Part shown: piece after piece, positions 50,981 to 59,538 of the stretch
Numbering within the stretch: the stretch's first letter is position 1
Layout: the number at the start of each line of letters is the position of its first letter
Source of the DNA: Bacteroidota bacterium
GTDB taxonomy: Bacteria > Bacteroidota > Bacteroidia > Flavobacteriales > Flavobacteriaceae
Length of the DNA: 64,000 nucleotides
Assembly: GCA_947447375.1 (NCBI GenBank)
Contig: CANFJB010000010.1
Coordinates: 1 to 64,000, forward strand
Reading direction: 5' to 3'
Translations under genes and position numbers: made by a program
The notes under the pieces: generated by a model
Told to the model about the DNA's origin: nothing
Databases searched by the model: none
Seen by the model: the letters and a program-made list of their open reading frames with translations, nothing else

Positions 50981-53194
50981 ATGAAAAAATTATTACTTAA
51001 CTACAAATCTATTAATTGTGCTTTATTTTTGATGTTAGTGGGAGCTAACACTTTATCAGGTCAAACTGTAGTTCAAGAAACATTTGGAACAACAGCTGTG
51101 CCAATTGCAAATAACTATAGTGGTGCTACTTCTACTCCGTCAGTAAGTTATTTAACTAATGTTGCAGGTTATGCTTCAGTAGATTTAAATGGAACAGATG
51201 GTTTTTTAAACTTTATGCCAAATACAACTACAGGTGCAAATAGAGTGAGTGTAGTTGGAGCATTACCATCTGGTTCTGGAATGAATGGAGCTCTTCATTC
51301 AAATACCAATTTAATCACTTGGAATTTCAATATGAAAGCTTCTAGGTTATCTACTAATATTTTTTCATCTTCAACTGGTTTTCCTGTAAACAAATATTTT
51401 AGCGGTGTAGTTTTGTGCTCTACTACTGGAACGGTAATTTCTAATGGTACTGGTCCTGGATCAGGTTACGCTGTTACATTACAAAAAAGTATAAACAACG
51501 CTACTTCAGGAAAAGCAAGTATTTATTTGATTAAATTTTCAAATGGAATTGGTGACGTTGTTGGAGAAGCATCAGTAGTTACAAAGCTAATTGAGTCTCC
51601 AGAATTGGCTCAAATTCCATCATCGATTACAACATCAAATAATTTAAGTATTAAAGTTACATACAACCCAACTGTTGATGTTTGGGAATTGTATTACAGA
51701 GAAGATCCTATTACTCCTACTCCTATAGCCTTTGTAGATCCTACAACAGGAACATTTACACTTGGGGGAACTGCAACTGATGTGCCACCAACTACACCAA
51801 TGACAAGTTATGGTTTTGTAGCTGGACTTCAAAGTAGCACAAGTACTGCAAACTCCTACCAATTTGATAATTTCAAAATTAGTTTGAGTGCACCTCCTGC
51901 TTACACTGCACCACCAACCATTGCAAACAGACAAGTGTTTAATTCAACAAGTAATCCAACTGTTGGTAGTTTAGTCGCTACGGGAAGTAACATCAAGTGG
52001 TATTCAACTTTAACAGGAGGAACTGCAATTGCTGCAAGTACACCATTAACTTATTCTACTTACTATGGTTCTCAAACGGTAAATAACGTAGAAAGTACTC
52101 GTATTGCAACACAAGCATTTGTAGGTGATACAGGATTAAGAACTTTGCCATTATATGAAAGTTTTGCAAGTTATAATATTGGAGATAAATTAATTCAAAT
52201 GAATAATGGGGCTTCTGCAGCAACCCTTGAAAACCCTGGAACAGGATTAGGAGCTTGGTCAATTACACCAAGTACTAATATTACAGATGACGTGTTAATT
52301 GTGGCGTCACCAACATGGACTAATACTGTTTTACCTGCTGCAGCTGGTAATGCGATTTCTTTTGTTGGTTCTGGAATAGATCCTGAATTAAAATTTACAA
52401 ATACTACAACTGGAAAATTATTTTCATCATTTGTTTTTAATATAGTTGATGCTCCTGTAGCCATAGTAGCCTCTACAACAAATCCTAACTATTCAACACC
52501 AACAGGTTTTTATAGTTTTTCTTCAGATAGTATTGACCCTGTAACTTCTTTAGTTGTTACCAATTATGCTGCTGATGTTATGTTTAGAAAAAATATTACA
52601 ACTGGAAAATACAATCTTGGTTTGTCTAAGTCAAATAATGGCGATGAATGCGTTTGGAGTCCTACAGAGTTTGATTTCAATACACAACACGTAGTAGTTA
52701 TTAGTTATGAAAACATTGGAAATGCAGACCCATTACAGCAAGTTGCTAATTTATGGATTGATCCGGCTACTACTACTCAACCAGCGGCAACTTTATCTCA
52801 AAATAATCCTACGACTTCAATTACAAGAGATCATTTAGATAGAATTAAACTATTACAAGCTTCTTCTACTTCTACTCCAACATTAATTATTGATGAAATT
52901 AGAGTAGCCAATAACTGGTCGCAAGCATTAGGTGGAGTAGCTTTAGGTTTGATAAATAATTCAATTTCTAATTTAACTATTTATCCAAATCCGGTTTCAA
53001 ACGGTAAATTATTTATTTCTTCTTCTTCTAATTTAGAGAAAGATGTAGTAATCTATACCACTTTAGGACAACAAGTACTTCAAGATAAAACAGTTTCTGA
53101 AGCGATTAATGTTTCAAATTTAAGTCAAGGAACTTATTTTGTTAAAATAACTGAAGCTGGTTTAACTACAACAAAAAAACTAATAATTAATTAA
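50981..53194 (+). CDS. Large exported T9SS-cargo protein, function unknown
   Basis: A 737-residue protein with a signal peptide (to about residue 27) and a C-terminal type A T9SS sorting domain (LTIYPNPVSNGKLFISS...GTYFVKITEAGLTTTKKLII). Two related beta-rich halves (about 30-300 and 380-650) each look like a laminin-G/concanavalin-type jellyroll (DNFKISLSAPP closes the first). A short Ig-like SNITWY-type segment sits between them. No catalytic motif is recognised. It is encoded first in the rightward arm of the polysaccharide locus, so glycan binding or cleavage at the surface is the inference. Confidence 0.75.
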   Translation: MKKLLLNYKSINCALFLMLVGANTLSGQTVVQETFGTTAVPIANNYSGATSTPSVSYLTNVAGYASVDLNGTDGFLNFMPNTTTGANRVSVVGALPSGSGMNGALHSNTNLITWNFNMKASRLSTNIFSSSTGFPVNKYFSGVVLCSTTGTVISNGTGPGSGYAVTLQKSINNATSGKASIYLIKFSNGIGDVVGEASVVTKLIESPELAQIPSSITTSNNLSIKVTYNPTVDVWELYYREDPITPTPIAFVDPTTGTFTLGGTATDVPPTTPMTSYGFVAGLQSSTSTANSYQFDNFKISLSAPPAYTAPPTIANRQVFNSTSNPTVGSLVATGSNIKWYSTLTGGTAIAASTPLTYSTYYGSQTVNNVESTRIATQAFVGDTGLRTLPLYESFASYNIGDKLIQMNNGASAATLENPGTGLGAWSITPSTNITDDVLIVASPTWTNTVLPAAAGNAISFVGSGIDPELKFTNTTTGKLFSSFVFNIVDAPVAIVASTTNPNYSTPTGFYSFSSDSIDPVTSLVVTNYAADVMFRKNITTGKYNLGLSKSNNGDECVWSPTEFDFNTQHVVVISYENIGNADPLQQVANLWIDPATTTQPAATLSQNNPTTSITRDHLDRIKLLQASSTSTPTLIIDEIRVANNWSQALGGVALGLINNSISNLTIYPNPVSNGKLFISSSSNLEKDVVIYTTLGQQVLQDKTVSEAINVSNLSQGTYFVKITEAGLTTTKKLIIN

Positions 53195-53213
53195 TTACAT
53201 TTTTAATTATAAA

Positions 53214-53245
53214 AAAAATGCGGTATTTTTAAATATCGCATTTTT
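53214..53245 (+). terminator. Terminator after the T9SS protein gene
   Basis: AAAAATGCGGTATTT and AAATATCGCATTTTT pair with one wobble around a TT loop, then a T-rich run. It lies ~20 bases after the stop and ~20 before the next start. Confidence 0.75.
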
Positions 53246-53265
53246 ATTTATTTCAAAATTTCAAA

Positions 53266-54051
53266 ATGAAAATACCATTTGCAATACTGATTCCTTTTTT
53301 ACCTTTTTATAGCTTTTCTCAAGTAATATTAAAGTCTGATGGACCTGGAAATACTTATGAGCTAATCAATTCCGTTTTAGCACCCGGAAATGAAGCTGTA
53401 GAACATCCTGAGTGCATTCACGGCTCCTTTGGAAGACACATTGCAGAAGTATGGGATGATGAATTAAAAGAAAACGTTTTTGAATTTTATTCTCATGTAA
53501 CTCCGGATAACGACCGATGTGAAAAATTAGATAGACAACGTGTTGAAATAAAAACATACGAACCTTCTCCAGCAAATTTAATTGGAACCAATGGTGAAAC
53601 AGTAACTTACAAATGGAAATTCAGATTGCCAAAAGGATTTCAACCCTCAAGTAGTTTTACTCATTTACATCAAATAAAAGCCGTTGGTGGATCTCAAGAT
53701 TTACCAATATTTACAATTACAGCGAGAAAATCTAAAGTAAATCAGTTAATTGTAATTCATAATAATGAAAATACTGTTGCAAGCGCTGATTTATCAGAAT
53801 TTGAAGGAACTTGGGTAGAAATAACAGAAAAAATCAAAATTGGAGTAAACGGCACCTACTCTATTTCAATAAAAAAAATAAAAAACGGCAAGGAATTACT
53901 TTCGTTTAAAAGTGATAACATTATGACTATTAGACCCGATAACGACTTTATAAGACCAAAATGGGGAATTTATAGAAGTTTGAAAAAGGCCGAAGATTTA
54001 AGAGATGAAGCAGTTCGTTTTAATGACTTTTCAATTAAAGAAGGTGAATAA
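53266..54051 (+). CDS. Exported polysaccharide-lyase-like protein (concanavalin fold), first copy
   Basis: A 261-residue protein with a signal peptide (MKIPFAILIPFLPFYSFSQ). The body matches the heparin-lyase-I-like/PL7-like jellyroll pattern: an Arg/Glu strand RQRVEIKTY, a strand THLHQIKA with a candidate catalytic His/Gln, a WVEITEKIKIG strand, and RPKWGIYRS near the end. Such lyases cleave uronic-acid polymers by beta-elimination. There is no T9SS tail, so the product may stay periplasmic. It is followed directly by a paralogue whose start codon overlaps its stop. The exact family and substrate cannot be decided from the sequence alone. Confidence 0.6.
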   Translation: MKIPFAILIPFLPFYSFSQVILKSDGPGNTYELINSVLAPGNEAVEHPECIHGSFGRHIAEVWDDELKENVFEFYSHVTPDNDRCEKLDRQRVEIKTYEPSPANLIGTNGETVTYKWKFRLPKGFQPSSSFTHLHQIKAVGGSQDLPIFTITARKSKVNQLIVIHNNENTVASADLSEFEGTWVEITEKIKIGVNGTYSISIKKIKNGKELLSFKSDNIMTIRPDNDFIRPKWGIYRSLKKAEDLRDEAVRFNDFSIKEGE

Positions 54052-55144
54052 TTTATATAAAAATAATTTATTATTTGTTGGATTTGCATTTTTATGTCAA
54101 ATCCAAGCTTCGTTTTCACAAGTGACATTAGACGCAAACGGACCAGGAAACACCTATGAGTTAATTACAAGTGTTTTTGCACCCGGAAATGGAGTAAGCG
54201 CTGTGGAAGCTCCGGATTTATACCACCCATGGGCAGCTGGCGGAAACAGACATATTGCAGAGGTTTTTGACGCCGATTTATTTAGAAATGTGTTTGAATT
54301 TTATTCACATGCATTGTTAGATAATGAACCTGTAGATCCAACTTTAACCGATCGACAACGAGTTGAAATTAAAACATATGCAGCATCACCTGATAATTTA
54401 AAAGGAACCGTTGGAGAAAATATTATTTACAAATGGAGTTTTAAATTACCTGTTGGTTTTCAACCTTCTTCAAATTTTACTCATATCCACCAAATAAAAG
54501 CAGTTGATGGTGATGATGGCAATCCGTTATTTACATTAACACCAAGATTTGGAACACCCAATAAATTAGAATTAATTTATGTAGAAAATTCAACTTCAGG
54601 AACTAATAAAGTTTGCATTGTAGAATTATTACCTTTTTTAGGAAATTGGGTTGATGCTGAAGAACGAATCAAAGTGGGAAGCAACGGAATTTATTCTATA
54701 ATTTTAAAAAAGCACAGCGACGGTACTGTTTTAATGTCTTATACCAATACCAATATTGCAACTATTCGTCCAGATAACACTTTCATTAGACCTAAATGGG
54801 GCATTTACAGAAGTATTTTAGATATTGGAAATTTGCGAGATGAAGCTGTTCGATTTTCTGGATTTAGCATTCAAGAAGTAGCAACCTTAAATACTAACTC
54901 AAATAATATTGGAGAAAATGAAATTAATATTTCAAATCCAATTAATGAAAATTTAGAATTATCAGAGATAATTTTAAAAAATTACAACAAACTCCAACTT
55001 TTTGATATATCAGGTAAAAAAATTCTAGAATTAAATGGTTTGAATAACAAAATAGACTTATCCAATTTAAATTCTGGTATTTATTTAATTCAGTTATATA
55101 ATGATAACATGAAGTCAAAACCAATCAAAATCATAAAAAAATAG
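54044..55144 (+). CDS. Exported polysaccharide-lyase-like protein with T9SS tail, second copy
   Basis: A paralogue of the preceding gene with the same RQRVEIKTY, THIHQIKA and RPKWGIYRS motifs. It has an added C-terminal type A T9SS sorting domain (YNKLQLFDISGKKILELNG...IYLIQLYNDNM). The best start is the GTG at 54044, which overlaps the upstream stop and yields a normal signal peptide (NNLYKNNLLFVGFAFLCQ). An ATG further upstream at 54005 would spoil the signal. About 366 residues. One copy is expected at the cell surface and the other in the periplasm: a division of labour on long and short chains. Family assignment as above. Confidence 0.62.
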   Translation: MNNLYKNNLLFVGFAFLCQIQASFSQVTLDANGPGNTYELITSVFAPGNGVSAVEAPDLYHPWAAGGNRHIAEVFDADLFRNVFEFYSHALLDNEPVDPTLTDRQRVEIKTYAASPDNLKGTVGENIIYKWSFKLPVGFQPSSNFTHIHQIKAVDGDDGNPLFTLTPRFGTPNKLELIYVENSTSGTNKVCIVELLPFLGNWVDAEERIKVGSNGIYSIILKKHSDGTVLMSYTNTNIATIRPDNTFIRPKWGIYRSILDIGNLRDEAVRFSGFSIQEVATLNTNSNNIGENEINISNPINENLELSEIILKNYNKLQLFDISGKKILELNGLNNKIDLSNLNSGIYLIQLYNDNMKSKPIKIIKK

Positions 55145-55148
55145 CAAT

Positions 55149-56564
55149 ATGAAAAAACTTGTATTTGTATTTATAACCTTAATTTTTATTTTGAATATCA
55201 ATACAGTATTTGCAAAAATAAAATTACCTGGAATAATTGCCTCCAATATGGTTTTACAACGAAATACATCGGTAAAAATCTGGGGATGGGCAAAATCAGG
55301 AGAAAAAATAAGTATCAAAACAAGTTGGATAACCAATGAAATCAAAGTTTCAACTCCTGAAAATGGTCGCTGGGAAGTACAATTAAAAACAAATTTAAGC
55401 AAAGATCCACAAAACATTCAATTAAGTAGTTTAGAATCAAATATAAAGTTGGAAAACATATTGTTCGGAGAAGTATGGGTTTGTTCGGGTCAATCCAATA
55501 TGAGAATGCCGTTAAAAGGGTATACTGGCCAACCAACATTTGAAGGAAATTCAGCTATTGCAAATTCAAGAAATAACAATCTTCGGTTGTTTTCGATTTC
55601 TGAAAATGGATATCCAACTCCTTTGGACACGGTGGCAAGTTATAAAAAATGGAATATTGCTAGTCCAGATAATACAAAGGATTTTAGTGCTGTTGCGTAC
55701 TTTTATGGTCAGAGGTTACAAGAAATCTTGGACGTACCTGTGGGAATTGTGATGACTTCTTGGGGAGGAACCAGAATACAACCCTGGATAAGTAAAGACG
55801 CAGTTGCACCTTTTCTAGATATAAATAAAGTCAAGAAAGATACTACTGAAAAATACAAAAGAATTCCATCGGCGATTTTTAATGCAATGATCAATCCGAT
55901 TACATCCTTTACCATTAAAGGGGTGCTTTGGTACCAAGGGGAAACGAATCGTGATGAACCTAAATTGTACCAACAATTACTTCCAGAAATGGTAAAAGAT
56001 TGGCGTAAACAATGGAATATTGGAGAATTTCCATTTTACTATGTTCAAATTGCTCCTAACAAATATATTGACAAAACGAATTCTCAATATCTAAGAGAAG
56101 CGCAATTTAAGGCTTCTGAAGTAATTCCAAACTCAGGAATGGCGGTGCTTTCAGATATTGGCTCAGAGCAAACAATTCATCCTCCACACAAAAAAGAAGT
56201 TGCTGAACGATTACTTTTTATTGCATTGAACAAAACCTATGGATTTAAAGATGTGGATTGTACAGGTCCAATTTACAAATCAATGGAAGCAAAAGAAGGA
56301 GCTTTATTTTTAAATTTTAATTTTGCAGAAACTGGCATTTATTCCCCTGAAATGGAAGTTAGTAATTTCGAAATTGCTGGAGCTGATAAAGTATTTCACC
56401 CTGCAAAAGCAGAGATTATTAATCATAAACAAGTAAAAGTATTTTGTCCTGAAATTACTGAACCTGTAGCCGTTAGATACGGATGGAGCAATTGGTTTGT
56501 AGGGACTTTATTTGATAATAACATGTTACCTGTCTCTTCATTTAGGACTGACAATTGGGAATAA
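55149..56564 (+). CDS. SGNH-type carbohydrate esterase (sialate O-acetylesterase family)
   Basis: A 471-residue protein with a signal peptide. The SGNH hydrolase signature is EVWVCSGQSNMRMPL (nucleophile S116). TSWGGTRIQPWIS follows as the Gly block, GVLWYQGETN is the Asn block, and TIHPPHKKEVAERLL is the Asp/His block (His present; its usual Asp partner reads as Thr-Ile before it). The family removes acetyl groups from sialic acids and from plant polysaccharides. It starts 4 bases after the lyase-like gene, so it is co-transcribed. It probably deacetylates the same polysaccharide so the lyases can act. Confidence 0.85.
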   Translation: MKKLVFVFITLIFILNINTVFAKIKLPGIIASNMVLQRNTSVKIWGWAKSGEKISIKTSWITNEIKVSTPENGRWEVQLKTNLSKDPQNIQLSSLESNIKLENILFGEVWVCSGQSNMRMPLKGYTGQPTFEGNSAIANSRNNNLRLFSISENGYPTPLDTVASYKKWNIASPDNTKDFSAVAYFYGQRLQEILDVPVGIVMTSWGGTRIQPWISKDAVAPFLDINKVKKDTTEKYKRIPSAIFNAMINPITSFTIKGVLWYQGETNRDEPKLYQQLLPEMVKDWRKQWNIGEFPFYYVQIAPNKYIDKTNSQYLREAQFKASEVIPNSGMAVLSDIGSEQTIHPPHKKEVAERLLFIALNKTYGFKDVDCTGPIYKSMEAKEGALFLNFNFAETGIYSPEMEVSNFEIAGADKVFHPAKAEIINHKQVKVFCPEITEPVAVRYGWSNWFVGTLFDNNMLPVSSFRTDNWE

Positions 56565-56566
56565 AA

Positions 56567-56592
56567 AAATCCATAAATAAATTTATGGATTT
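56567..56592. terminator. Bidirectional terminator between the two arms of the polysaccharide locus
   Basis: AAATCCATAAA (56567-56577) and TTTATGGATTT (56582-56592) are perfectly complementary. They are preceded by an A-run and followed by a T-rich stretch, between convergent genes. Confidence 0.75.
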
Positions 56593-56612
56593 CTAATTAT
56601 TTGAATAATCAG

Positions 56613-57788
56613 TTATTTAATCTTAACAATTAAAGGATTATTTATTTTTGTAGCATAATTTGTTAGATAATTTTCCCAAGCTTCTTTGGTAGTAAATTCT
56701 CCTTGTTTTTTCCAACCAAATCCGGTGTAATAAGTCACTTTATTGTTTACCACTTTAAGAGCGGCATATAAATTACAAAGCTCTTTATTAGGGTTCATGT
56801 ATTTTTCTGAGCTAATCATAGTATTTTTAGGAAAAACTATACCTGTTCCAAGTTCTGAATCATCTATTGGTTGCCAATAATCAATCCAGCCCGCTTTTAA
56901 ATTAGATTCTGTTTTACCATCATTATTGTGCAAAGTAATTCCTGTTGAAAGAATTTTAGTGCCAGAAACTTCAACTTCAAATTTGGAAAGGAAACTTCCA
57001 TAATCCAAACTGATGTGTTTTACCTCTTTAATTTTATTTCCTTTTGCGTCCCAATCAGTATAAGTTAGCGTAAAACTAGTTCTTAAAGGTCCTGTAGTAA
57101 TCGTTTTCCATGAAATAAAATTCTTAGAATAATAATATACAGAATCAATTTTCAATGCAACTCCTCCAATTCCTCTACTATCACCAACGTGAAAATTATC
57201 TAACCCTTCTCCGGTATCTTTATGATAAGTGCCAGTTCCATTGGTATATTTTTCATACCATTTATTTATCACGGGATATTCAACTCGCTTTAACCAAGCA
57301 TCAATTCCACTAGTTAAAGTTCCGCCTTTTACTTTGTCTTCGGTCATTTTTTGAGCTACAGGGCCGTAAGTTCTGAATGCCACTTTATTGTTTTCCCAAG
57401 CATAATCATCAATTCTTTCGGGAACAAATCGGGAATAACAAAATACTATTGGATCTTTAGTTATATCTTCTACAATTAATTCGATTTCAAATTTATTTGT
57501 AGATAAAGCTTTTATTTTAGGTTGGAACAACAAAACATCGTTAACACCATCACCATTTTCATCAACGCATTGAGAAATTAAATAAGTAGAAGTTCCCAAT
57601 TCTTTAACTCTATATTTTTCTAATTTATCAGATGGTTGAAGTCCTAATGCAGTTTTGGAAATTTCTACAGTTTCAAACTCTCTTTCTGTATTTAAAGGAT
57701 TGGAAATAGTAATAATTTTATTCTTTTGTGAAAAAGATAAAAACGTTGTCATTAACATTATAGCTAAAATTCCATTCGTAAATTTCAT
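56613..57788 (-). CDS. DUF4861-family exported protein of polysaccharide loci
   Basis: About 391 residues from ATG 57788, which gives a signal peptide (MKFTNGILAIMLMTTFLSFSQ). An ATG 27 bases upstream would overlap the kduD stop and spoil the signal. The fold is beta-rich, with FVPERIDDYAWENNKVAFRTYGP, KDTGEGLDNFHVGDSRGIGG and YYTGFGWKKQGEFTTKEAWE. These are the marks of DUF4861 proteins, which recur in loci that degrade uronate-containing glycans, but with no firmly known activity. It closes the kduI-kduD operon. Confidence 0.78.
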   Translation of the reverse strand: MKFTNGILAIMLMTTFLSFSQKNKIITISNPLNTEREFETVEISKTALGLQPSDKLEKYRVKELGTSTYLISQCVDENGDGVNDVLLFQPKIKALSTNKFEIELIVEDITKDPIVFCYSRFVPERIDDYAWENNKVAFRTYGPVAQKMTEDKVKGGTLTSGIDAWLKRVEYPVINKWYEKYTNGTGTYHKDTGEGLDNFHVGDSRGIGGVALKIDSVYYYSKNFISWKTITTGPLRTSFTLTYTDWDAKGNKIKEVKHISLDYGSFLSKFEVEVSGTKILSTGITLHNNDGKTESNLKAGWIDYWQPIDDSELGTGIVFPKNTMISSEKYMNPNKELCNLYAALKVVNNKVTYYTGFGWKKQGEFTTKEAWENYLTNYATKINNPLIVKIK

Positions 57789-57789
57789 A

Positions 57790-58584
57790 TTAATTTTCGT
57801 TTGAAGGTTTTCCAATTGTTGCTAATATTCCGCCATCTACATATAAAATATGACCGTTAACGAAATCACTAGCTTTTGAAGATAAAAATATAGCTGCGCC
57901 TGATAAATCGTCTGGATTTCCCCATTTTGCGGCAGGTGTTCTATGAATAATAAACTCGTTAAAAGGATGTCCATCAACACGAATTGGTTCTGTTTGAGAA
58001 GTTGCAAAATACCCTGGTCCAATTCCGTTTACTTGAACGTTGTGTTTTGCCCATTCCGTAGCCATGTTTTTAGTCAGCATTTTAAGTCCTCCTTTTGCAG
58101 CAGCATAAGCTCCTACTCCATTTCTACCCAATTCACTCATCATGGAACAGATATTGATTATTTTACCTTGTTGTCTAGCAATCATTCCTTTAGCAACATG
58201 TTTTGAGACAATAAAAGGACTTACAAGGTCGATATCAACCACTTCTTTAAAATCAGCAACTTCCATTTCAATTAATGGAATACGTTTAATAATACCAGCG
58301 TTATTAATTAAAATATCGATTGGTCCCACTTCACTTTCAATTTTGCTAATTGCGGCGATAACTTCACTTTCAATAGCTACATTAAATTTGTAGCCAAAAG
58401 CAGTGATTCCTTCATTTTTAAACTCCAATACCGCTTCATCAATTTTAGGCTGAGAAGAATTTCCATTTATAATAATAGTTGCTCCAGCATGTCCTAACCC
58501 TTTAGCCATAGCCATGCCTAAACCGTGAGTACTTCCAGTTACTAAAGCTATTTTTCCTTTGATATCAAATAATGAATTTCCCAT
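57790..58584 (-). CDS. kduD: 2-dehydro-3-deoxy-D-gluconate 5-dehydrogenase KduD (SDR family)
   Basis: A 264-residue short-chain dehydrogenase. The NAD-binding TGSTHGLGMAMAKG is at residues 16-29, NNAGI near 92, and the catalytic YAAAK at about 157-161. GPGYFATSQTEPIR and NGHILYVDGGILA are typical of KduD. It reduces or oxidises the 5-keto form of 2-keto-3-deoxygluconate in uronate breakdown. Its start is one base from the kduI stop, so the two are tightly coupled. Confidence 0.92.
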   Translation of the reverse strand: MGNSLFDIKGKIALVTGSTHGLGMAMAKGLGHAGATIIINGNSSQPKIDEAVLEFKNEGITAFGYKFNVAIESEVIAAISKIESEVGPIDILINNAGIIKRIPLIEMEVADFKEVVDIDLVSPFIVSKHVAKGMIARQQGKIINICSMMSELGRNGVGAYAAAKGGLKMLTKNMATEWAKHNVQVNGIGPGYFATSQTEPIRVDGHPFNEFIIHRTPAAKWGNPDDLSGAAIFLSSKASDFVNGHILYVDGGILATIGKPSNEN

Positions 58585-58585
58585 T

Positions 58586-59425
58586 TTATCTTAAATCTGT
58601 GATTTTACAAACGTCCATATCTCCATAATCTAGGTTTTCACCCGCCATTCCCCAAATAAAAGTATAATTTGAAGTTCCAGCACCCGAGTGAATTGACCAA
58701 GGAGGAGAAATTACTGCTTGGTGATTATTCATCCAAATGTGACGTGTTTCATCCGTTTGTCCCATAAAATGACAAACCGCTTGATTTTCTGGAATATCTA
58801 AATAAAAATAAACTTCCATTCTTCTGTCGTGAACATGAGCCGGCATGGTGTTCCAAACGCTACCTGTTTTCAATTCGGTCATTCCCATTTGCAATTGACA
58901 AGTGGTAACAATTCCTCCAATTATCATTTGGTTAACTGTTCTATGATTGGCAGTTTCTATGGCACCTAATTGCAATTTATTTGCTTCAGCAAGACCCACT
59001 TTTTTATTTGGATAATTGGTATGTGCAGGAGCAGAATTCAGGTAAAACTTTGCTGGATTATTAGTATCATCGCTTTTAAAAATAACCTCTTTATTTCCAC
59101 TTCCAATGTACAAAGCATCTTTAAATCCTAATTCATAAACCACTCCATCAGCAGTAACGGTTCCGTTTCCACCTACGTTTATGATTCCCAATTCTCTTCT
59201 TTCAAGAAAAAAACTAGACTTCAAAGGATCGATAGTTTCTAAAGTTAACGGTTGAACTGGAACTGCAGATCCTGCAATATATCGATCGTAATGAGAATAA
59301 GTAAGATTTATTTTACCTAATTCCATTAGGTTATCAATTAGGAATTCAGATCGTAATTGTGCAGTATCATACTGTTTAACAGCTTGAGGGCTAGATGCGT
59401 ATCTTGTTTCGAAAGAAGTTGACAT
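58586..59425 (-). CDS. kduI: 5-dehydro-4-deoxy-D-glucuronate isomerase KduI
   Basis: A 279-residue cupin-type isomerase. Metal-site residues are H197, H199 and E204 in MPAHVHDRRMEVYFY and H246 in PPWSIHSG, as in the family. ERRELGIINVGGNG is conserved near the N-terminus. It converts the unsaturated uronate-derived 5-keto-4-deoxyuronate to 2,5-diketo-3-deoxygluconate, the substrate of KduD. Its presence shows that the locus releases 4,5-unsaturated uronic acid by lyase action. Confidence 0.95.
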   Translation of the reverse strand: MSTSFETRYASSPQAVKQYDTAQLRSEFLIDNLMELGKINLTYSHYDRYIAGSAVPVQPLTLETIDPLKSSFFLERRELGIINVGGNGTVTADGVVYELGFKDALYIGSGNKEVIFKSDDTNNPAKFYLNSAPAHTNYPNKKVGLAEANKLQLGAIETANHRTVNQMIIGGIVTTCQLQMGMTELKTGSVWNTMPAHVHDRRMEVYFYLDIPENQAVCHFMGQTDETRHIWMNNHQAVISPPWSIHSGAGTSNYTFIWGMAGENLDYGDMDVCKITDLR

Positions 59426-59500
59426 TTAAAAAATATATTTTAATTATTAATGAGATTTATGAAATGCTAATTTAGGATAAATTGAGAATATAAATTTAAA

Positions 59501-59531
59501 AAAAAACAGTGTATCAAATACACTGTTTTTT
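59501..59531 (-). terminator. Terminator or attenuator between susD and kduI
   Basis: Two 14-bp perfectly complementary arms (59501-59514 and 59518-59531) enclose CAA, followed on the minus strand by a T-run. It lies 8 bases after the susD stop. It either ends the susCD transcript or lowers readthrough into kduI-kduD, giving more receptor than enzyme. Confidence 0.8.
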
Positions 59532-59538
59532 TTTGATA

